Assembly (NCBI GenBank): GCA_024235035.1
Contig: JACKNE010000009.1
Coordinates: 1 to 64,000, forward strand
From: Gammaproteobacteria bacterium
GTDB lineage: Bacteria; Pseudomonadota; Gammaproteobacteria; Competibacterales; Competibacteraceae
DNA: 64,000 bases
Reading direction: 5' to 3'
A program made the position numbers and the translations under genes. This document shows positions 43,134 through 57,359 of this stretch, piece after piece. Position 1 is the stretch's first letter, and the number at the start of each line of letters is the position of its first letter. Below the pieces are notes generated by a model that ran no database searches, was not told the origin of the DNA, and saw only the letters and a list, made by a program, of their open reading frames with translations.

Positions 43134-44576
43134 ATGCGCCAACGCCTGCTGTCACTGCTGCGTATAGCCGTGTTGCTGCCTTCCGCCTTGCTGGTCATGT
43201 CGATTCGCCTGATCAAGTGGTCGATCGCGCCGCTCGCTTTGCTGATCCAGATGTTGATCGGCGTTCCATTAACTTTGCTGCGCGTCCGACAACCGGTTCG
43301 GCCTCATTTTATTTCACTGACCGAGGCCAAGCTGCCCAATGCTGCCTGGATTGCTCTGACCGATAGCGCTGAGGCGTTGACTGCCGATGGTTTCATTCAT
43401 CAGGGTGATTTCCGCTGCGATGAGATGATCCTGAATGCCGTGCTATGGTTACGATTGCTCGCGCAACATGAACAAGGCATCAAGGCGATGATTGCCTATG
43501 TTCAATTCAAAACAGGCGGACACCCATGCCAGCAATTCGCCAGTTTCTCGACTGATTTCGCTGACGGCCGCGTCCTGGATACCAACAACCTCAATCTACC
43601 CTACAGTCTACCAGCGCCTGCTTATCTAGCACGCCTACAATTGAAAGATGTTTGGGAGCCACGGGCACTTTATGTGCTACACCGCGAACTGGTGAAATCT
43701 CTATCGCAATCTGCCAATCAAGCCGGCATCAAGCCAGCTGATAGTGATCTGGCTACCTTCCTGGCCGATAGCTATACCCGAGAAATCCAAGCATTGACTC
43801 AGCAAGGTTGGCTGCGCCGGGTCGCCGACCAAAACCAGGTTCACCTGAGTTTTTGGGGGGCACTAATCGGAATTTGGCGGCAAGCTTGGCCACTGGCCAG
43901 TCTGTATCTGCGGGCTGCCGATCGCCGCTCCCGTCAGCTGTTAGCCGCGCGTGACATCGACGTCGCTAAATTCACCGGCGGTGCTATCTCGATCATTGTG
44001 GACCGCCAGCCCCTACCTGCTGAAACTGGCGCAATCACCACTATCAGCGCCGGTTATGAATACGCCCAGTCACTGGCTCAGCATACCGATCCAGGTGCGA
44101 TACTCGAATCGGTCGTCGTAGAGCTGGATCTCGATGCGACTGGAGCGGTCGCTCTTGGTGAGTTCCGCTACTCCTTTCGCAATTGCAAACATCAATCCGA
44201 GCGACGCATCCGTCGGTTGCGCAGTTTCGATATTCTACTTGATCCCACTGCTGGCCTGATGGCAGTCACCGCTATGGAGCGAGAAGCTGAGCAGGCCGCA
44301 GATGAAAGCGAATGGCAATCGATGCTAAAGGACTCACCGTCACAACCGCCATTGCGACTTGGTCCATGGCTGTGCGATCTCGATACGGTACTCCCTATCG
44401 CCTTGAAAGCACTCAATGCCTGCGCCAACACTCAGCAGCATATCCAAGTGGATTCGGCTTCGTTGTACACCGATGAGGATGGAACTCTGCGTTGGCAAGT
44501 CGTCGCGTGGATGGAAAACGACACGCCCTTGCATGTGATGGTCGATGCGCGTAATGGCACGATCATCGATTTCTGA
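43134..44576 (+). CDS. Membrane-anchored protein of unknown function with PepSY-like end
   Basis: A 480-residue protein I do not recognise. ATG 43134 follows an AAAGGA ribosome-binding site. Two hydrophobic segments near residues 4-22 and 27-50 (IAVLLPSALLVMS; IAPLALLIQMLIGVPLTLL) anchor it; the rest is soluble and mostly helical up to about residue 260, then mixed. The last 30 residues (WQVVAWMENDTPLHVMVDAR then NGTIIDF) resemble the closing strands of PepSY-type domains. It lies between a DUF1285 gene and the QmcA/NfeD pair. The intact frame and codon use like its neighbours support a real gene. Confidence 0.75.
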   Translation: MRQRLLSLLRIAVLLPSALLVMSIRLIKWSIAPLALLIQMLIGVPLTLLRVRQPVRPHFISLTEAKLPNAAWIALTDSAEALTADGFIHQGDFRCDEMILNAVLWLRLLAQHEQGIKAMIAYVQFKTGGHPCQQFASFSTDFADGRVLDTNNLNLPYSLPAPAYLARLQLKDVWEPRALYVLHRELVKSLSQSANQAGIKPADSDLATFLADSYTREIQALTQQGWLRRVADQNQVHLSFWGALIGIWRQAWPLASLYLRAADRRSRQLLAARDIDVAKFTGGAISIIVDRQPLPAETGAITTISAGYEYAQSLAQHTDPGAILESVVVELDLDATGAVALGEFRYSFRNCKHQSERRIRRLRSFDILLDPTAGLMAVTAMEREAEQAADESEWQSMLKDSPSQPPLRLGPWLCDLDTVLPIALKALNACANTQQHIQVDSASLYTDEDGTLRWQVVAWMENDTPLHVMVDARNGTIIDF

Positions 44577-44697
44577 AACCGATACTTGATTGCAATCCTT
44601 TTCGTCCTTCCTATTGCTGGAAGAGGGTGGCTGTCACCGATCACGTTTCAATTAGACTTGTCTCTCAAAGCCAGTCTATCCACAGAGGAATTACGCC

Positions 44698-45630
44698 ATG
44701 CTGGAAGGTTTTTCTGCATTCGCTATTGGGTTTGCCGTTCTCGTCGTCATTCTCATCTTCCTGGGCGTCAAATCAGTGCCGCAGGGAATGGAATATACGG
44801 TTGAGCGCTTTGGCCGTTACACCGAGACCCTGCGTCCCGGCCTGAACCTGATCTGGCCAATCGTCGATCGCATTGGCCATAAGATCAATATGATGGAAAC
44901 GGTACTGGATGTTCCCTCGCAAGAAATCATCACCAAGGACAACGCGATGATCCAAGTGGACGGGGTCGTGTTCTATCAAGTGCTGGACGCCGCCAAGGCC
45001 GCCTATGAAGTCAACAATCTGGAATTTGCTGTCCTCAATCTTACGATGACCAATATCCGCACGGTCATGGGTTCGATGGATCTAGATGAGCTATTGTCCA
45101 AACGTGACGAAATCAATGCCCGATTACTGAATGTGGTGGACGAAGCGACCACACCCTGGGGTCTCAAAGTGACTCGCATCGAGATCAAGGACATCGCACC
45201 GCCCAAAGACTTGGTGGACTCCATGGCGCGACAGATGAAGGCCGAGCGCGATAAGCGAGCGTCGATCCTCACCGCGGAAGGCGCGCGGCAGGCTGCTATT
45301 CTGCAAGCGGAAGGGCTCAAACAAGCGGCTATCCTAGAAGCCGAAGGCCGCAAGGAATCGGCCTTCCGCGACGCGGAAGCACGCGAACGGCTGGCCCAAG
45401 CCGAGGCGCGCGCCACCCTGATGCTCTCGGAGGCGATTGGTAAGGGCGATGTCAAGGCCATCAACTACTTTGTGGCACAGAAATATGTGGAAGCGGTCGC
45501 GAAGCTGGCGGCGGCGCCGAACCAGAAGGTGCTGCTGATGCCGCTAGATACCTCAGGTCTGGTCGGCACACTGGCCGGCGTCGCCGAGCTGGCGCAGGAA
45601 GCGCTGAGTAAGACGGGAGCACGCTCGTGA
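44698..45630 (+). CDS. qmcA: SPFH/stomatin-family membrane protein, QmcA type
   Basis: A 310-residue inner membrane scaffold protein. One N-terminal helix (about 5-22, [17 protein letters not shown]) is followed by the SPFH domain ([43 protein letters not shown]) and a coiled coil with alanine-rich repeats ([20 protein letters not shown]). In E. coli QmcA (YbbK) works with the NfeD-like YbbJ and with FtsH/HflKC in membrane quality control. The ribosome-binding site AGAGGA precedes ATG 44698. The NfeD gene overlaps its stop. Confidence 0.93.
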   Translation: MLEGFSAFAIGFAVLVVILIFLGVKSVPQGMEYTVERFGRYTETLRPGLNLIWPIVDRIGHKINMMETVLDVPSQEIITKDNAMIQVDGVVFYQVLDAAKAAYEVNNLEFAVLNLTMTNIRTVMGSMDLDELLSKRDEINARLLNVVDEATTPWGLKVTRIEIKDIAPPKDLVDSMARQMKAERDKRASILTAEGARQAAILQAEGLKQAAILEAEGRKESAFRDAEARERLAQAEARATLMLSEAIGKGDVKAINYFVAQKYVEAVAKLAAAPNQKVLLMPLDTSGLVGTLAGVAELAQEALSKTGARS

Positions 45631-46076
45631 TCAGGCTCCTGGAACCAGTGTACTGGAACTGGTGGCTACTGGGCGTGGTGCTGATGGCAGTAGAAGCTGT
45701 GGTCCCTGGATTCTTCTTCCTTTGGATGGGTATAGCCGCACTTTTAGTGGGACTGATGCTAACCGTTTTGCCAGAACTAGCCTGGGCCTGGCAAGTGACC
45801 CTGTTTGCCCTGCTGTCAGTGGGCTCCATCGTTGCTTGGCGGCTACGGCTGCGCCAGCATCCGACTCACACTGCCGACCCTTTGCTCAACCGTCGCGGTC
45901 ATCAGTACGTCGGGCGAGTGTTTACCCTGGACACACCGGTCGTCAACGGCCACGGCAAAATCCGGGTTGACGACAGCACCTGGAAGGTGCTGGTCGAGCA
46001 GGATTGTCCAGCCGGCACCCGATTGCGGATCGTCGGAGTAGAAGGCGTCATGCTCAAGGGCATGGTTGAAGGATGA
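45627..46076 (+). CDS. NfeD-like membrane protein (YbbJ type)
   Basis: A 149-residue partner of SPFH proteins. Two or three N-terminal membrane helices (about 8-75, [37 protein letters not shown]) lead to a C-terminal OB-fold (about 90-147: [53 protein letters not shown]). The GTG start overlaps the qmcA stop (GTGA), so translation is coupled. NfeD OB-folds are thought to interact with their SPFH partner. A bidirectional terminator follows. Confidence 0.92.
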   Translation: MIRLLEPVYWNWWLLGVVLMAVEAVVPGFFFLWMGIAALLVGLMLTVLPELAWAWQVTLFALLSVGSIVAWRLRLRQHPTHTADPLLNRRGHQYVGRVFTLDTPVVNGHGKIRVDDSTWKVLVEQDCPAGTRLRIVGVEGVMLKGMVEG

Positions 46077-46133
46077 GAAAACCAACCGCACATCGCCGAT
46101 GTCCTGGAGCAAAGTTGCGCGGCCTCGATTAAC

Positions 46134-46160
46134 AAAAAACCCGCTGAAGCGGGTTTTTTT
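46134..46160. terminator. Bidirectional rho-independent terminator
   Basis: AACCCGC-TGAA-GCGGGTT with A-runs before and T-runs after (46134-46160), so it works in both directions. It separates the NfeD gene (plus) from groEL (minus), 30 bp beyond the groEL stop. Confidence 0.92.
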
Positions 46161-46188
46161 ATTCTCGGACTTCGAGACGATCGGAGGC

Positions 46189-48202
<2,014 letters not shown>

Positions 48203-48260
48203 GAATGAGATCTCCTTAAAAGGGATTGGATTCGGTGACTTGAGGCTGACGCTGATTCTG

Positions 48261-48287
48261 TTAGCACTCAACCTTAGTGAGTGCTAA
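48261..48287 (-). promoter_or_regulatory. CIRCE operator (HrcA binding site)
   Basis: TTAGCACTC, nine bases, GAGTGCTAA: a perfect match to the CIRCE consensus. It lies directly downstream of the -10 box of the groES promoter, so bound HrcA would block initiation. The hrcA gene is not in the window. Confidence 0.97.
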
Positions 48288-48314
48288 TCATAGTCAGCGA
48301 AACCCCCTTGTCAA
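48287..48314 (-). promoter_or_regulatory. Sigma-70 promoter of groESL
   Basis: On the minus strand TTGACA (48314-48309), a 16-bp spacer and TATGAT (48292-48287). Both boxes are near consensus. The -10 abuts the CIRCE operator. No sigma-32 promoter was seen here, so heat control appears to work by repression through HrcA. Confidence 0.85.
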
Positions 48315-48451
48315 GGGGTCGACTGTGAAGTGGGGTAAGGATCGGAAAATTCAAGGGGAGTAGATTGAAGAAAATTGGCCGGATCGGGAGTCTATCGTTA
48401 GGCTTGGATGATCAAATCGCTATGACATACGACTTCAAGGGGAAATCCTGC

Positions 48452-48781
48452 GTGGGTAATCAATCGTTGGTGGTCTACTGCACTTGCCCGGATCGAGCGG
48501 TAGCCGAGCACATCGCTGAAAGCATAGTGAATGAGCGCTTGGCCGCTTGTGTCAACCTACTGCAGGGACTGATCTCGATTTATCGCTGGCAAGACGAAAT
48601 ACAACGAGATTCAGAGTGGTTGCTAATCATCAAGACCCGCCACACAGTCTATTCTCTACTGGAAGCGCGCATTCGCGAACTACACCCTTACAACACACCG
48701 GAAATCATCGCTCTACCGATTCAGGTCGGTTCAGCGACCTACCTGGATTGGATCGCCGATAACACTGGAGCACCGCTGTGA
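48452..48781 (+). CDS. cutA: Divalent cation tolerance protein CutA
   Basis: A 109-residue trimeric protein of the CutA1 family, associated with copper tolerance in E. coli and often found beside dsbD, as here. Family features are SLVVYCTCPDRAVAEHIAES, ERLAACVNLLQGLISIYRWQ and the C-terminal HPYNTPEIIALPI. The GTG start at 48452 has an AAGGGGA site 9 bases upstream and gives a length like E. coli CutA (112). In-frame ATG codons at 48422 and 48365 would add up to 29 unconserved residues. Confidence 0.9.
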   Translation: MGNQSLVVYCTCPDRAVAEHIAESIVNERLAACVNLLQGLISIYRWQDEIQRDSEWLLIIKTRHTVYSLLEARIRELHPYNTPEIIALPIQVGSATYLDWIADNTGAPL

Positions 48782-50631
48782 GGCAGGCTCACTCCATCCA
48801 GATCGGGTTGGCGTTACTATTGGCGCTATTGACAGGATCAGCGACGAGCGGCTTGTTCGACCGATTCGGTAGCTCTTCTCAAGAACGCATTCTCGACGCG
48901 GACCAAGCGTTTCAACTGACGGTCGATACACTCGACCCTATCACAATTCGGGCTCGCTGGATCATCGCTCCCGGCTATTACCTCTATCGCGACAAGCTCC
49001 AGTTGGCGTTGATCGATGCTCAAGGCATCACGATCGCCGGCACCGAAATCCCCCCCGGCGAACTAAAGGACGATCCCTATTTCGGTCCACAACAAATATT
49101 TCATGGCGAAGCGCGACTAACCGCCCACCTGCAACGCAGACCAAACCAGGTCGGTGAGATAGCGGTAAAGGTCAGTTACCAGGGTTGCGCCGAAATCGGA
49201 GTCTGCTACCCACCGCTCAATCAGACCATTGCGATCACCCTGCCGGCTATGCTTGCATCGCCCAGCTCTCCTTCCATCAATGGCGATCAAGAAGGGGGAC
49301 GATCGTCATCCTTGGTTTCTAGCCATCGCGAAGCGGAACAGGATCGACTGGCGCGATTGCTCGATGAACAGCGCTTTCTAGCGATTCCAGCCTTTTTCGG
49401 TTTCGGGTTGCTGCTGGCGTTCACGCCCTGCGTGTTTCCCATGGTGCCGATCCTATCCAGCTTGATCGCTGGCCAGAGTGCAAATCTCACTCGCTGGCGA
49501 GCATTGACGTTGGCGTTGGTTTATGTGCTGGCGATGGCAGCGACTTATACCATCGCTGGGGTATTGGCGGCCCTGCTCGGGCAGAATTTGCAAGCTTGGT
49601 TCCAGAATCCCTGGGTCATCGGGCTGTTCAGCGGACTATTCATACTGCTGGCATTGTCCATGTTCGGCCTTTACGATCTACAATTACCGACTTTCCTGCA
49701 ACACCGACTGGCGGAATGGAGCAACCACCAGCGCGGTGGCCGCTATGCCGGAGTCGCGATCATGGGTTTCTTATCGGCATTGATTGTCGGACCTTGCGTC
49801 GCTCCTCCACTGATTGGCGCTCTTAGTTTCATTGCCGTCACTGGCGATGTCGCACTGGGCGCAGTGGCTCTATTCGTGCTAAGTCTAGGCATGGGCACAC
49901 CATTGTTGGTGATCGGTGCATCAACCGGGCATTGGCTGCCGCGCGCCGGTCATTGGATGGAGCGAATCAAAGCCATCTTTGGGGTGTTGCTGCTGGCAGT
50001 CGCCTTGTGGCTACTGGAGCGTATTCTACCGGCAGCATCGATCATGCTGCTGTGGGCAACCCTGCTCATTGTCACGGCTGCCTACATGGGCGCTTTGCAA
50101 CCGGTCGCGCATGGCGCACCCGCCTGGCGGACGCTGGTCAAGGGATTGGGCACCGTCTTATTGATCTATGGTGTATTGCTACTGGTAGGTGTCGCCAGCG
50201 GCGGTCGCGATCCCTGGCAACCGTTGCGCGGCGTCAATTTCATTGCCAGCGCCGCCAGTAAAACGCCGCCGCCGGTATTCCGACGAGTCAAGACCGTGGC
50301 TGATGTCGAACAAGCGCTGCGTCAAGCGGGTGATCAACCCGTGATGCTGGATTTTTACGCCGATTGGTGCGTCACCTGCAAGGAATTGGAACGAAACACC
50401 TTCAGCGATCCAGCGGTGCGTGTCGCATTGAAAAAAATGGTGACCCTGCAAGCCGATGTCACCGCTCACGATAACGTCGACCGGGAATTACTGAGACACT
50501 TCAATATCGTCGGGCCGCCAGCCATGCTGTTTTTCGGAGCAGATGGTCAAGAACGCCGCGAATATCGGTTAGTGGGATTCATGGATTCTAGCGAGTTCGA
50601 AAAGCATTTGCAGACATTGCCACTAGACTGA
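48778..50631 (+). CDS. dsbD: Thiol:disulfide interchange protein DsbD
   Basis: A 617-residue inner membrane protein that carries electrons from cytoplasmic thioredoxin to periplasmic DsbC, DsbG and cytochrome maturation factors. A signal peptide (about 1-24) precedes the periplasmic alpha domain with cysteines C137 and C143 (GCAEIGVC). The eight-helix beta domain has its cysteine pair in FTPCVFPMVP and GPCVAPPL. The C-terminal thioredoxin-like gamma domain has the CVTC site at C531-C534 in YADWCVTCKELE. All six redox cysteines are present. The GTG start overlaps the cutA stop by 4 bp (GTGA). Confidence 0.96.
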   Translation: MRQAHSIQIGLALLLALLTGSATSGLFDRFGSSSQERILDADQAFQLTVDTLDPITIRARWIIAPGYYLYRDKLQLALIDAQGITIAGTEIPPGELKDDPYFGPQQIFHGEARLTAHLQRRPNQVGEIAVKVSYQGCAEIGVCYPPLNQTIAITLPAMLASPSSPSINGDQEGGRSSSLVSSHREAEQDRLARLLDEQRFLAIPAFFGFGLLLAFTPCVFPMVPILSSLIAGQSANLTRWRALTLALVYVLAMAATYTIAGVLAALLGQNLQAWFQNPWVIGLFSGLFILLALSMFGLYDLQLPTFLQHRLAEWSNHQRGGRYAGVAIMGFLSALIVGPCVAPPLIGALSFIAVTGDVALGAVALFVLSLGMGTPLLVIGASTGHWLPRAGHWMERIKAIFGVLLLAVALWLLERILPAASIMLLWATLLIVTAAYMGALQPVAHGAPAWRTLVKGLGTVLLIYGVLLLVGVASGGRDPWQPLRGVNFIASAASKTPPPVFRRVKTVADVEQALRQAGDQPVMLDFYADWCVTCKELERNTFSDPAVRVALKKMVTLQADVTAHDNVDRELLRHFNIVGPPAMLFFGADGQERREYRLVGFMDSSEFEKHLQTLPLD

Positions 50632-50661
50632 ATACAAAGTTAGCGTTTGAGGAATCCCCTA

Positions 50662-51492
50662 ATGCATATACCTGATCCCAATCTCAATGTTGCTTTGGCG
50701 TTGGCCGAAGATATCGGCAACGGCGACTTGACTGCGGTCCTGATTCAAGAGGACACCCAAGCCGAGGCGACTGTCATTAGTCGTGAGCATGCTGTGCTGT
50801 GCGGCGCGGTTTGGTTCGATGCGGTATTCCACCAACTCGATTCTCAAGTGACCATTGCTTGGCAAGCGGCTGACGGTGACCGCATTACGCCGGATCAACT
50901 ACTTTGCACCCTACGCGGCCCCGCACGCGTTTTACTGACTGGCGAGCGCACTGCACTGAATTTCCTACAAATGCTATCCGGTGTCGCCACCTTGGCTCGT
51001 CGTTATGCCGATGCTGTGGTAGGAACCGAAGCCACGATTCTTGATACCCGCAAAACTCTTCCTGGTCTGCGGCTGGCGCAAAAATATGCCGTGCGCTGCG
51101 GCGGTTGCCAAAACCATCGCATTGGTCTGTTTGACGCCGTGCTGATTAAGGAAAACCATATCCTAGCCGCTGGCTCCATCAGCAGCGCCATTGCCGCCGC
51201 CCGTCGGCTGTATCCAGGCACCACCGTCGAAGTAGAAGTGGAAAATTTCCTGGAATTGGAAGAAGCGCTAGCCGCTGAACCTGACATCATCATGCTGGAT
51301 AATTTCGACTTGGCGGCCCTAGCCGAGGCGGTGAAAATGACCGGTCGGCGCGTCAAACTGGAAGCATCTGGCAATGTCAATGCAAATACGGTCCGCCCGA
51401 TTGCCGAAACTGGTGTCGATTACATCTCCATCGGCGGCTTGACCAAAGATGTGCGGGCGATCGATCTATCGATGCGCTTCCACACTCTCTAA
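50662..51492 (+). CDS. nadC: Nicotinate-nucleotide pyrophosphorylase (carboxylating)
   Basis: A 276-residue quinolinate phosphoribosyltransferase that converts quinolinate and PRPP to nicotinate mononucleotide in NAD synthesis. Key motifs are [11 protein letters not shown] at the N-terminus, [19 protein letters not shown] near 95-115, [20 protein letters not shown] near 135-155, KENHI near 168 and [14 protein letters not shown] near 197. ATG 50662 follows a GAGGA ribosome-binding site; the TTG at 50647 is too close to that site. It may feed the glutamine-type NadE at 33-34.5 kb. Confidence 0.96.
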   Translation: MHIPDPNLNVALALAEDIGNGDLTAVLIQEDTQAEATVISREHAVLCGAVWFDAVFHQLDSQVTIAWQAADGDRITPDQLLCTLRGPARVLLTGERTALNFLQMLSGVATLARRYADAVVGTEATILDTRKTLPGLRLAQKYAVRCGGCQNHRIGLFDAVLIKENHILAAGSISSAIAAARRLYPGTTVEVEVENFLELEEALAAEPDIIMLDNFDLAALAEAVKMTGRRVKLEASGNVNANTVRPIAETGVDYISIGGLTKDVRAIDLSMRFHTL

Positions 51493-51590
51493 CTCAACCG
51501 GGTGTCATGCAAGAGTCACTTCGCACATCTATGCTTTACATAATCAGGAACCATAAGCTAAAAATACCATCATCATCGGAGAAGAAAACA

Positions 51591-51815
51591 ATGTATGCGA
51601 ACCTACTAGCATTGGGCACCCGCCCGGTCAGCCTCGGCCATCCGGTCGCCGATTATCGAGCAGCCGATTATTTGCGCCAGGAGATTGCCTTTTTCGAGAC
51701 CCGGCTGCACGAGATGGGCGAAAGCGGCGATTGTGCCTACGAACGTGCGCTCAGCCGCGCCTACGAGACGCTACTACGCGAACGCCGCCAACAATTGGCT
51801 CAATTGCAGGCTTGA
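51591..51815 (+). CDS. Small hypothetical protein
   Basis: A 74-residue protein of unknown function. ATG 51591 has a GGAGAAG ribosome-binding site 8 bases upstream. It is hydrophilic and probably helical, with a charged C-terminal half (ERALSRAYETLLRERRQQLAQLQ). No signal peptide, membrane helix or known motif. Its stop codon overlaps a TTG start for the following DUF3108 gene, which suggests coupled translation and supports the gene being real. Confidence 0.65.
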   Translation: MYANLLALGTRPVSLGHPVADYRAADYLRQEIAFFETRLHEMGESGDCAYERALSRAYETLLRERRQQLAQLQA

Positions 51816-52549
51816 ATCCTCCAGCGCGCTTTGTCACGCTGGTCGGCCTGCTATTGGCGCTGCTTGGCTCGGCCAGTGCCGCCGATCTGGCTGCCCCTGC
51901 CCCTTTTCAGGCCCACTACGACCTGTACGGTATCGATCTCCCGCTGGGCGAAGCATCGATGGAGTTGCACTACCCCAAACCGAGCCATTACGCGATGCGT
52001 TTCAATGTGCGACCCAATCGGCTCGTAGCGCTGCTGGTAGCGAATCAGGTTCAGGAACAGGCGAGCGGCGAAATCCGTGATGGCGAAGTCCAGCCGATCC
52101 AGTATGAGCAACAGGCAACCACGAGCGGAGAAACCCGGAAGGTGTATTTACGCTTCGACCGGTCAGCGCAACGCATCACAGCGCAAAGCAATGGCGAACA
52201 AGCCGTGTTGCCGCTATCGTCAGGAATCATGGATCCGCTGAGCCTAAACCTGACCGTGATGTGGGACTTGCAACGCGGTCAATTACCAGAACAGTACACA
52301 TTGATCGACCGAACCGAACTCCGCCGCTACCAGATTCGCCATGAAGGCGAAGCCCTGCTGAAAACAGCGCTGGGTTCACTACGCACGGTACGCATCAGCC
52401 AAGCTCAACCCGGTGGAACCCGCCTCACCACCTTCTGGTTCGCCGTCGACTTACAGTATCTCCCGGTACGCATCACTCGACAAAAAAAAGGCCGGGAGGA
52501 TCTACGCTTGGAAATCCGCTCGGTCGAACAGCATCGCCCCCTCAACTAA
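51812..52549 (+). CDS. DUF3108 family exported protein
   Basis: A 245-residue protein with an N-terminal signal peptide (RFVTLVGLLLALLGSASAAD) and the DUF3108 beta-rich domain: FQAHYDLYGIDLPLGEASMEL, NRLVALLVANQVQEQASGEI, PIQYEQQATTSGETRKVYLRF and a C-terminal TFWFAVDLQYLPVRI. Function unknown; such proteins are periplasmic or surface-associated. A TTG start at 51812 overlaps the previous stop (TTGA); an earlier ATG at 51731 would place a long charged segment before the signal peptide and is rejected. It lies just before the HIT gene. Confidence 0.82.
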   Translation: MNPPARFVTLVGLLLALLGSASAADLAAPAPFQAHYDLYGIDLPLGEASMELHYPKPSHYAMRFNVRPNRLVALLVANQVQEQASGEIRDGEVQPIQYEQQATTSGETRKVYLRFDRSAQRITAQSNGEQAVLPLSSGIMDPLSLNLTVMWDLQRGQLPEQYTLIDRTELRRYQIRHEGEALLKTALGSLRTVRISQAQPGGTRLTTFWFAVDLQYLPVRITRQKKGREDLRLEIRSVEQHRPLN

Positions 52550-52579
52550 AATCACTCGCGATCCAGGGAGTCTTCCTCG

Positions 52580-53002
52580 ATGTCCGAATCCGCCAACTGT
52601 ATCTTCTGCAAAATCGTCCGTGGCGAAATTCCATCCATCAAAATCCATGAAGATGCACAAACACTGTCTTTCATGGACGTTCGTCCAGCCAGCCCCGGTC
52701 ATACTTTAGTGATTTCCAAGGCGCATACACCCAATTTGTTAGAGATTGCCGAGGCCGATCTACTGGCTGTGACCGTGGTCGTCCAGCGTGTTGCCCAAGC
52801 CATCCAGAAGGCGTTGGCCCCTGACGGCATGCGGGTCAGCCAGTTCAACGGGGCTGCCGCCGGCCAGACGGTCTTTCACTATCACGTCCATATCATTCCA
52901 ACCCAGGAAGGACAGCGAATTGGCGCTCATGGCCGCGATCAGGCCGATGCACAACAACTGGAGTCGCTGGCCGCGCAAATCCGCGCGGCGCTGGGGTCCT
53001 GA
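52580..53002 (+). CDS. HIT family nucleotide-binding protein (HinT-like)
   Basis: A 140-residue histidine-triad hydrolase or nucleotidylyltransferase-like protein. The signature FHYHVHIIP carries the active His triad near residues 97-105. CIFCKIVRGEIPSIKI at the N-terminus and FMDVRPASPGHTLVISKAHTPN complete the fold. It hydrolyses phosphoramidate bonds of adenosine nucleotides. Slightly longer than E. coli HinT. Convergent with the OmpA-family gene 7 bp further on. Confidence 0.93.
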   Translation: MSESANCIFCKIVRGEIPSIKIHEDAQTLSFMDVRPASPGHTLVISKAHTPNLLEIAEADLLAVTVVVQRVAQAIQKALAPDGMRVSQFNGAAAGQTVFHYHVHIIPTQEGQRIGAHGRDQADAQQLESLAAQIRAALGS

Positions 53003-53008
53003 CGCCGA

Positions 53009-53611
53009 TCAATTCTGCTTTGGCCGGTCACCTCGAGCACGGCGAAACAGGACCACATCCACCCGCCGGTTCCTCTGCCGACCTTCAGGTGTGGCGTTGC
53101 TGGCGATAGGTTCTTGTTCGCCGCGGCCTTGAGTAAGCAACCGCCGCTTCTTGATGCCTTGAGCGCCGAGAAACATCGCTACGCTTTCAGCCCGCTGCAA
53201 GGAGAGATCCAGATTGTAGCTTTCTGAGCCCTTATTGTCGGTATGACCGACGATTCGCGCCCGAATACCGCGGCGACGCTTCAAGAAACGGGCAATTTCA
53301 CGTAACGTAGGTACGAAGTCAGGGCTAATTTCAGCGCTGTCATAAGCAAACATCACCTCACTGGGCAACCGCAACCGCAGGCTGCCATCAGGCAGTGGTT
53401 CCACGCGCATACCCAACCGGCGGTATTCCGGGGTAATGATGCGGTCGAATTCCTGCTCGGCGCCGCTGAGATCGTCATCGCCCGGACCACTGTCCGCCTC
53501 TACATAGTCGTCATCGGATGATTGCTGGGCAACTGCACCGGGAACGATGAACCCGGTGGCAAACAAGCTCAGTGCCAATAAGCCGGTCGTGGCAAGACGC
53601 AATAAACTCAT
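53009..53611 (-). CDS. OmpA family outer membrane or periplasmic protein
   Basis: A 200-residue protein with a signal peptide (about 1-28, LLALSLFATGFIVPGAVAQ) and a C-terminal OmpA/MotB peptidoglycan-binding domain (about 85-190). Diagnostic parts are MFAYDSAEISPDFVPTLREIA, RIVGHTDNKGSESYNLDLS and the SQRAE-like LQRAESVAMFLGAQGI, with the terminal RQRNRRVDVV. Between signal peptide and domain lies an acidic stretch (SSDDDYVEADSGPGDDD). No lipobox and no beta barrel, so it is probably a soluble periplasmic or wall-associated protein. Confidence 0.88.
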   Translation of the reverse strand: MSLLRLATTGLLALSLFATGFIVPGAVAQQSSDDDYVEADSGPGDDDLSGAEQEFDRIITPEYRRLGMRVEPLPDGSLRLRLPSEVMFAYDSAEISPDFVPTLREIARFLKRRRGIRARIVGHTDNKGSESYNLDLSLQRAESVAMFLGAQGIKKRRLLTQGRGEQEPIASNATPEGRQRNRRVDVVLFRRARGDRPKQN

Positions 53612-53708
53612 GTGAAAGCTCCTTGGGGTTTAGAGTAAATCGAGCTATAGAATAGAGATGAATCATCGAAAGAACACCCCCTCGTGCCGATACTCAAGGT
53701 GAATGCTC

Positions 53709-54290
53709 ATGAGCGCCCAAAGAATCCTGATGCTGGTTGGCGATTACGTGGAAGACTATGAGGTGATGGTACCTTTCCAAGCCCTGCAAATGGTCGGACA
53801 TACGGTTCATGCCGTATGTCCGGACAAGCAGTCCGGGGAACAGGTGCGTACCGCGGTTCACGATTTCGACGGCGCGCAGACTTACAGCGAGAAGCCTGGC
53901 CACAATTTCACCCTCAACGCCAGCTTCGCCGACATCCGGGCTGAAGATTACGATGCGCTGGTCATTCCCGGCGGACGGGCTCCGGAATACATCCGGCTGA
54001 ATGCGCGCGTCATCGAAATCGTCCGCCACTTCGCCTCAGCTGACAAACCCATTGCGGCGATTTGCCACGGCGCCCAAGTGCTGACGGCGGCTGGCGTGTT
54101 GGAAGACCGACATTGCGCAGCCTATCCGGCTGTCGGCCCCGAGGTGAAAGGCGCGGGCGGAAAATATGCGGATATCGGCCTCGATCAAGCGCAGGTCGAG
54201 GGCAATCTGGTGACCGCGCCTGCTTGGCCAGCGCACCCTGCCTGGTTGAGCGCGTTTCTGAAACTACTCGGCACTCGTATCGAGCTTTAA
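53709..54290 (+). CDS. DJ-1/PfpI family protein
   Basis: A 193-residue cysteine hydrolase-fold protein. The nucleophile elbow is [14 protein letters not shown] with Cys near residue 115 and the neighbouring His; the catalytic-site Glu is in [15 protein letters not shown] near 15. Family members act as deglycases, proteases or stress proteins; specificity is not readable. ATG 53709 is preferred over 53703 because its distance to the AAGGTG site (8 bases) is better. Confidence 0.9.
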   Translation: MSAQRILMLVGDYVEDYEVMVPFQALQMVGHTVHAVCPDKQSGEQVRTAVHDFDGAQTYSEKPGHNFTLNASFADIRAEDYDALVIPGGRAPEYIRLNARVIEIVRHFASADKPIAAICHGAQVLTAAGVLEDRHCAAYPAVGPEVKGAGGKYADIGLDQAQVEGNLVTAPAWPAHPAWLSAFLKLLGTRIEL

Positions 54291-54354
54291 GCCTTTTAAA
54301 CTGAAAGGTTATGCCGCTGCACCCGTCTATCGATGCAAACACTCATTCATAATC

Positions 54355-56861
<2,507 letters not shown>

Positions 56862-56863
56862 CT

Positions 56864-57220
56864 TCAGCCCTCCTGATTCGGCGCCGCCGCCAATACGGCC
56901 GGAGCGGAGAGGCCACTGATACCGTCGATCCGTAGTTCGGTATAGCTTTGTCGGTGCCCCTGCCTTTTGAAATAGTGTTTGCGGCGGCGGAACTTAATAA
57001 TACGAATCTTGGGACCGCGCCCCTGAGCTTCGACCGTGGCGGTCACGCGCGCACCCTCGACATAGGGCGCACCAACCTGGATTTGATCGCCATCAGCGAG
57101 CATCAGCACCGTATCAAACTCCACGGAGGCGCCTTCTCCGACTTCAAGCTTCTCAACTTTGAGGGTCTGACCCTCAGCCACCCGGTATTGTTTGCCCCCG
57201 GTTTTGATGACAGCGTACAT
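56864..57220 (-). CDS. rplU: 50S ribosomal protein L21
   Basis: A 118-residue ribosomal protein that binds 23S r[23 protein letters not shown] fixes the start at 57220; [24 protein letters not shown] is the usual C-terminal RNA-binding part. It has about 15 extra residues ([12 protein letters not shown]) compared with E. coli L21 (103). First gene of rplU-rpmA, with a leader of about 130 bp down from the tRNA gene. Confidence 0.97.
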   Translation of the reverse strand: MYAVIKTGGKQYRVAEGQTLKVEKLEVGEGASVEFDTVLMLADGDQIQVGAPYVEGARVTATVEAQGRGPKIRIIKFRRRKHYFKRQGHRQSYTELRIDGISGLSAPAVLAAAPNQEG

Positions 57221-57359
57221 AATTCTCAATCCTTGTTATCCTGGATTAGCCGTTCAGGCAAAAGCGATGGATTCTAATCACCCGCTCGAACGGGGTCAAA
57301 TCGCCCGCCAGGCTCATATATGGAAATGACAGATTTAAGAAACAAACACTTGATTTTAT

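Noticed and set aside
48287..48320. Sigma-32 promoter for groESL
   Set aside because: The GACAAGGGGG spacer lacks the CCCCAT-type -10; the sigma-70 pair with CIRCE explains the region better.
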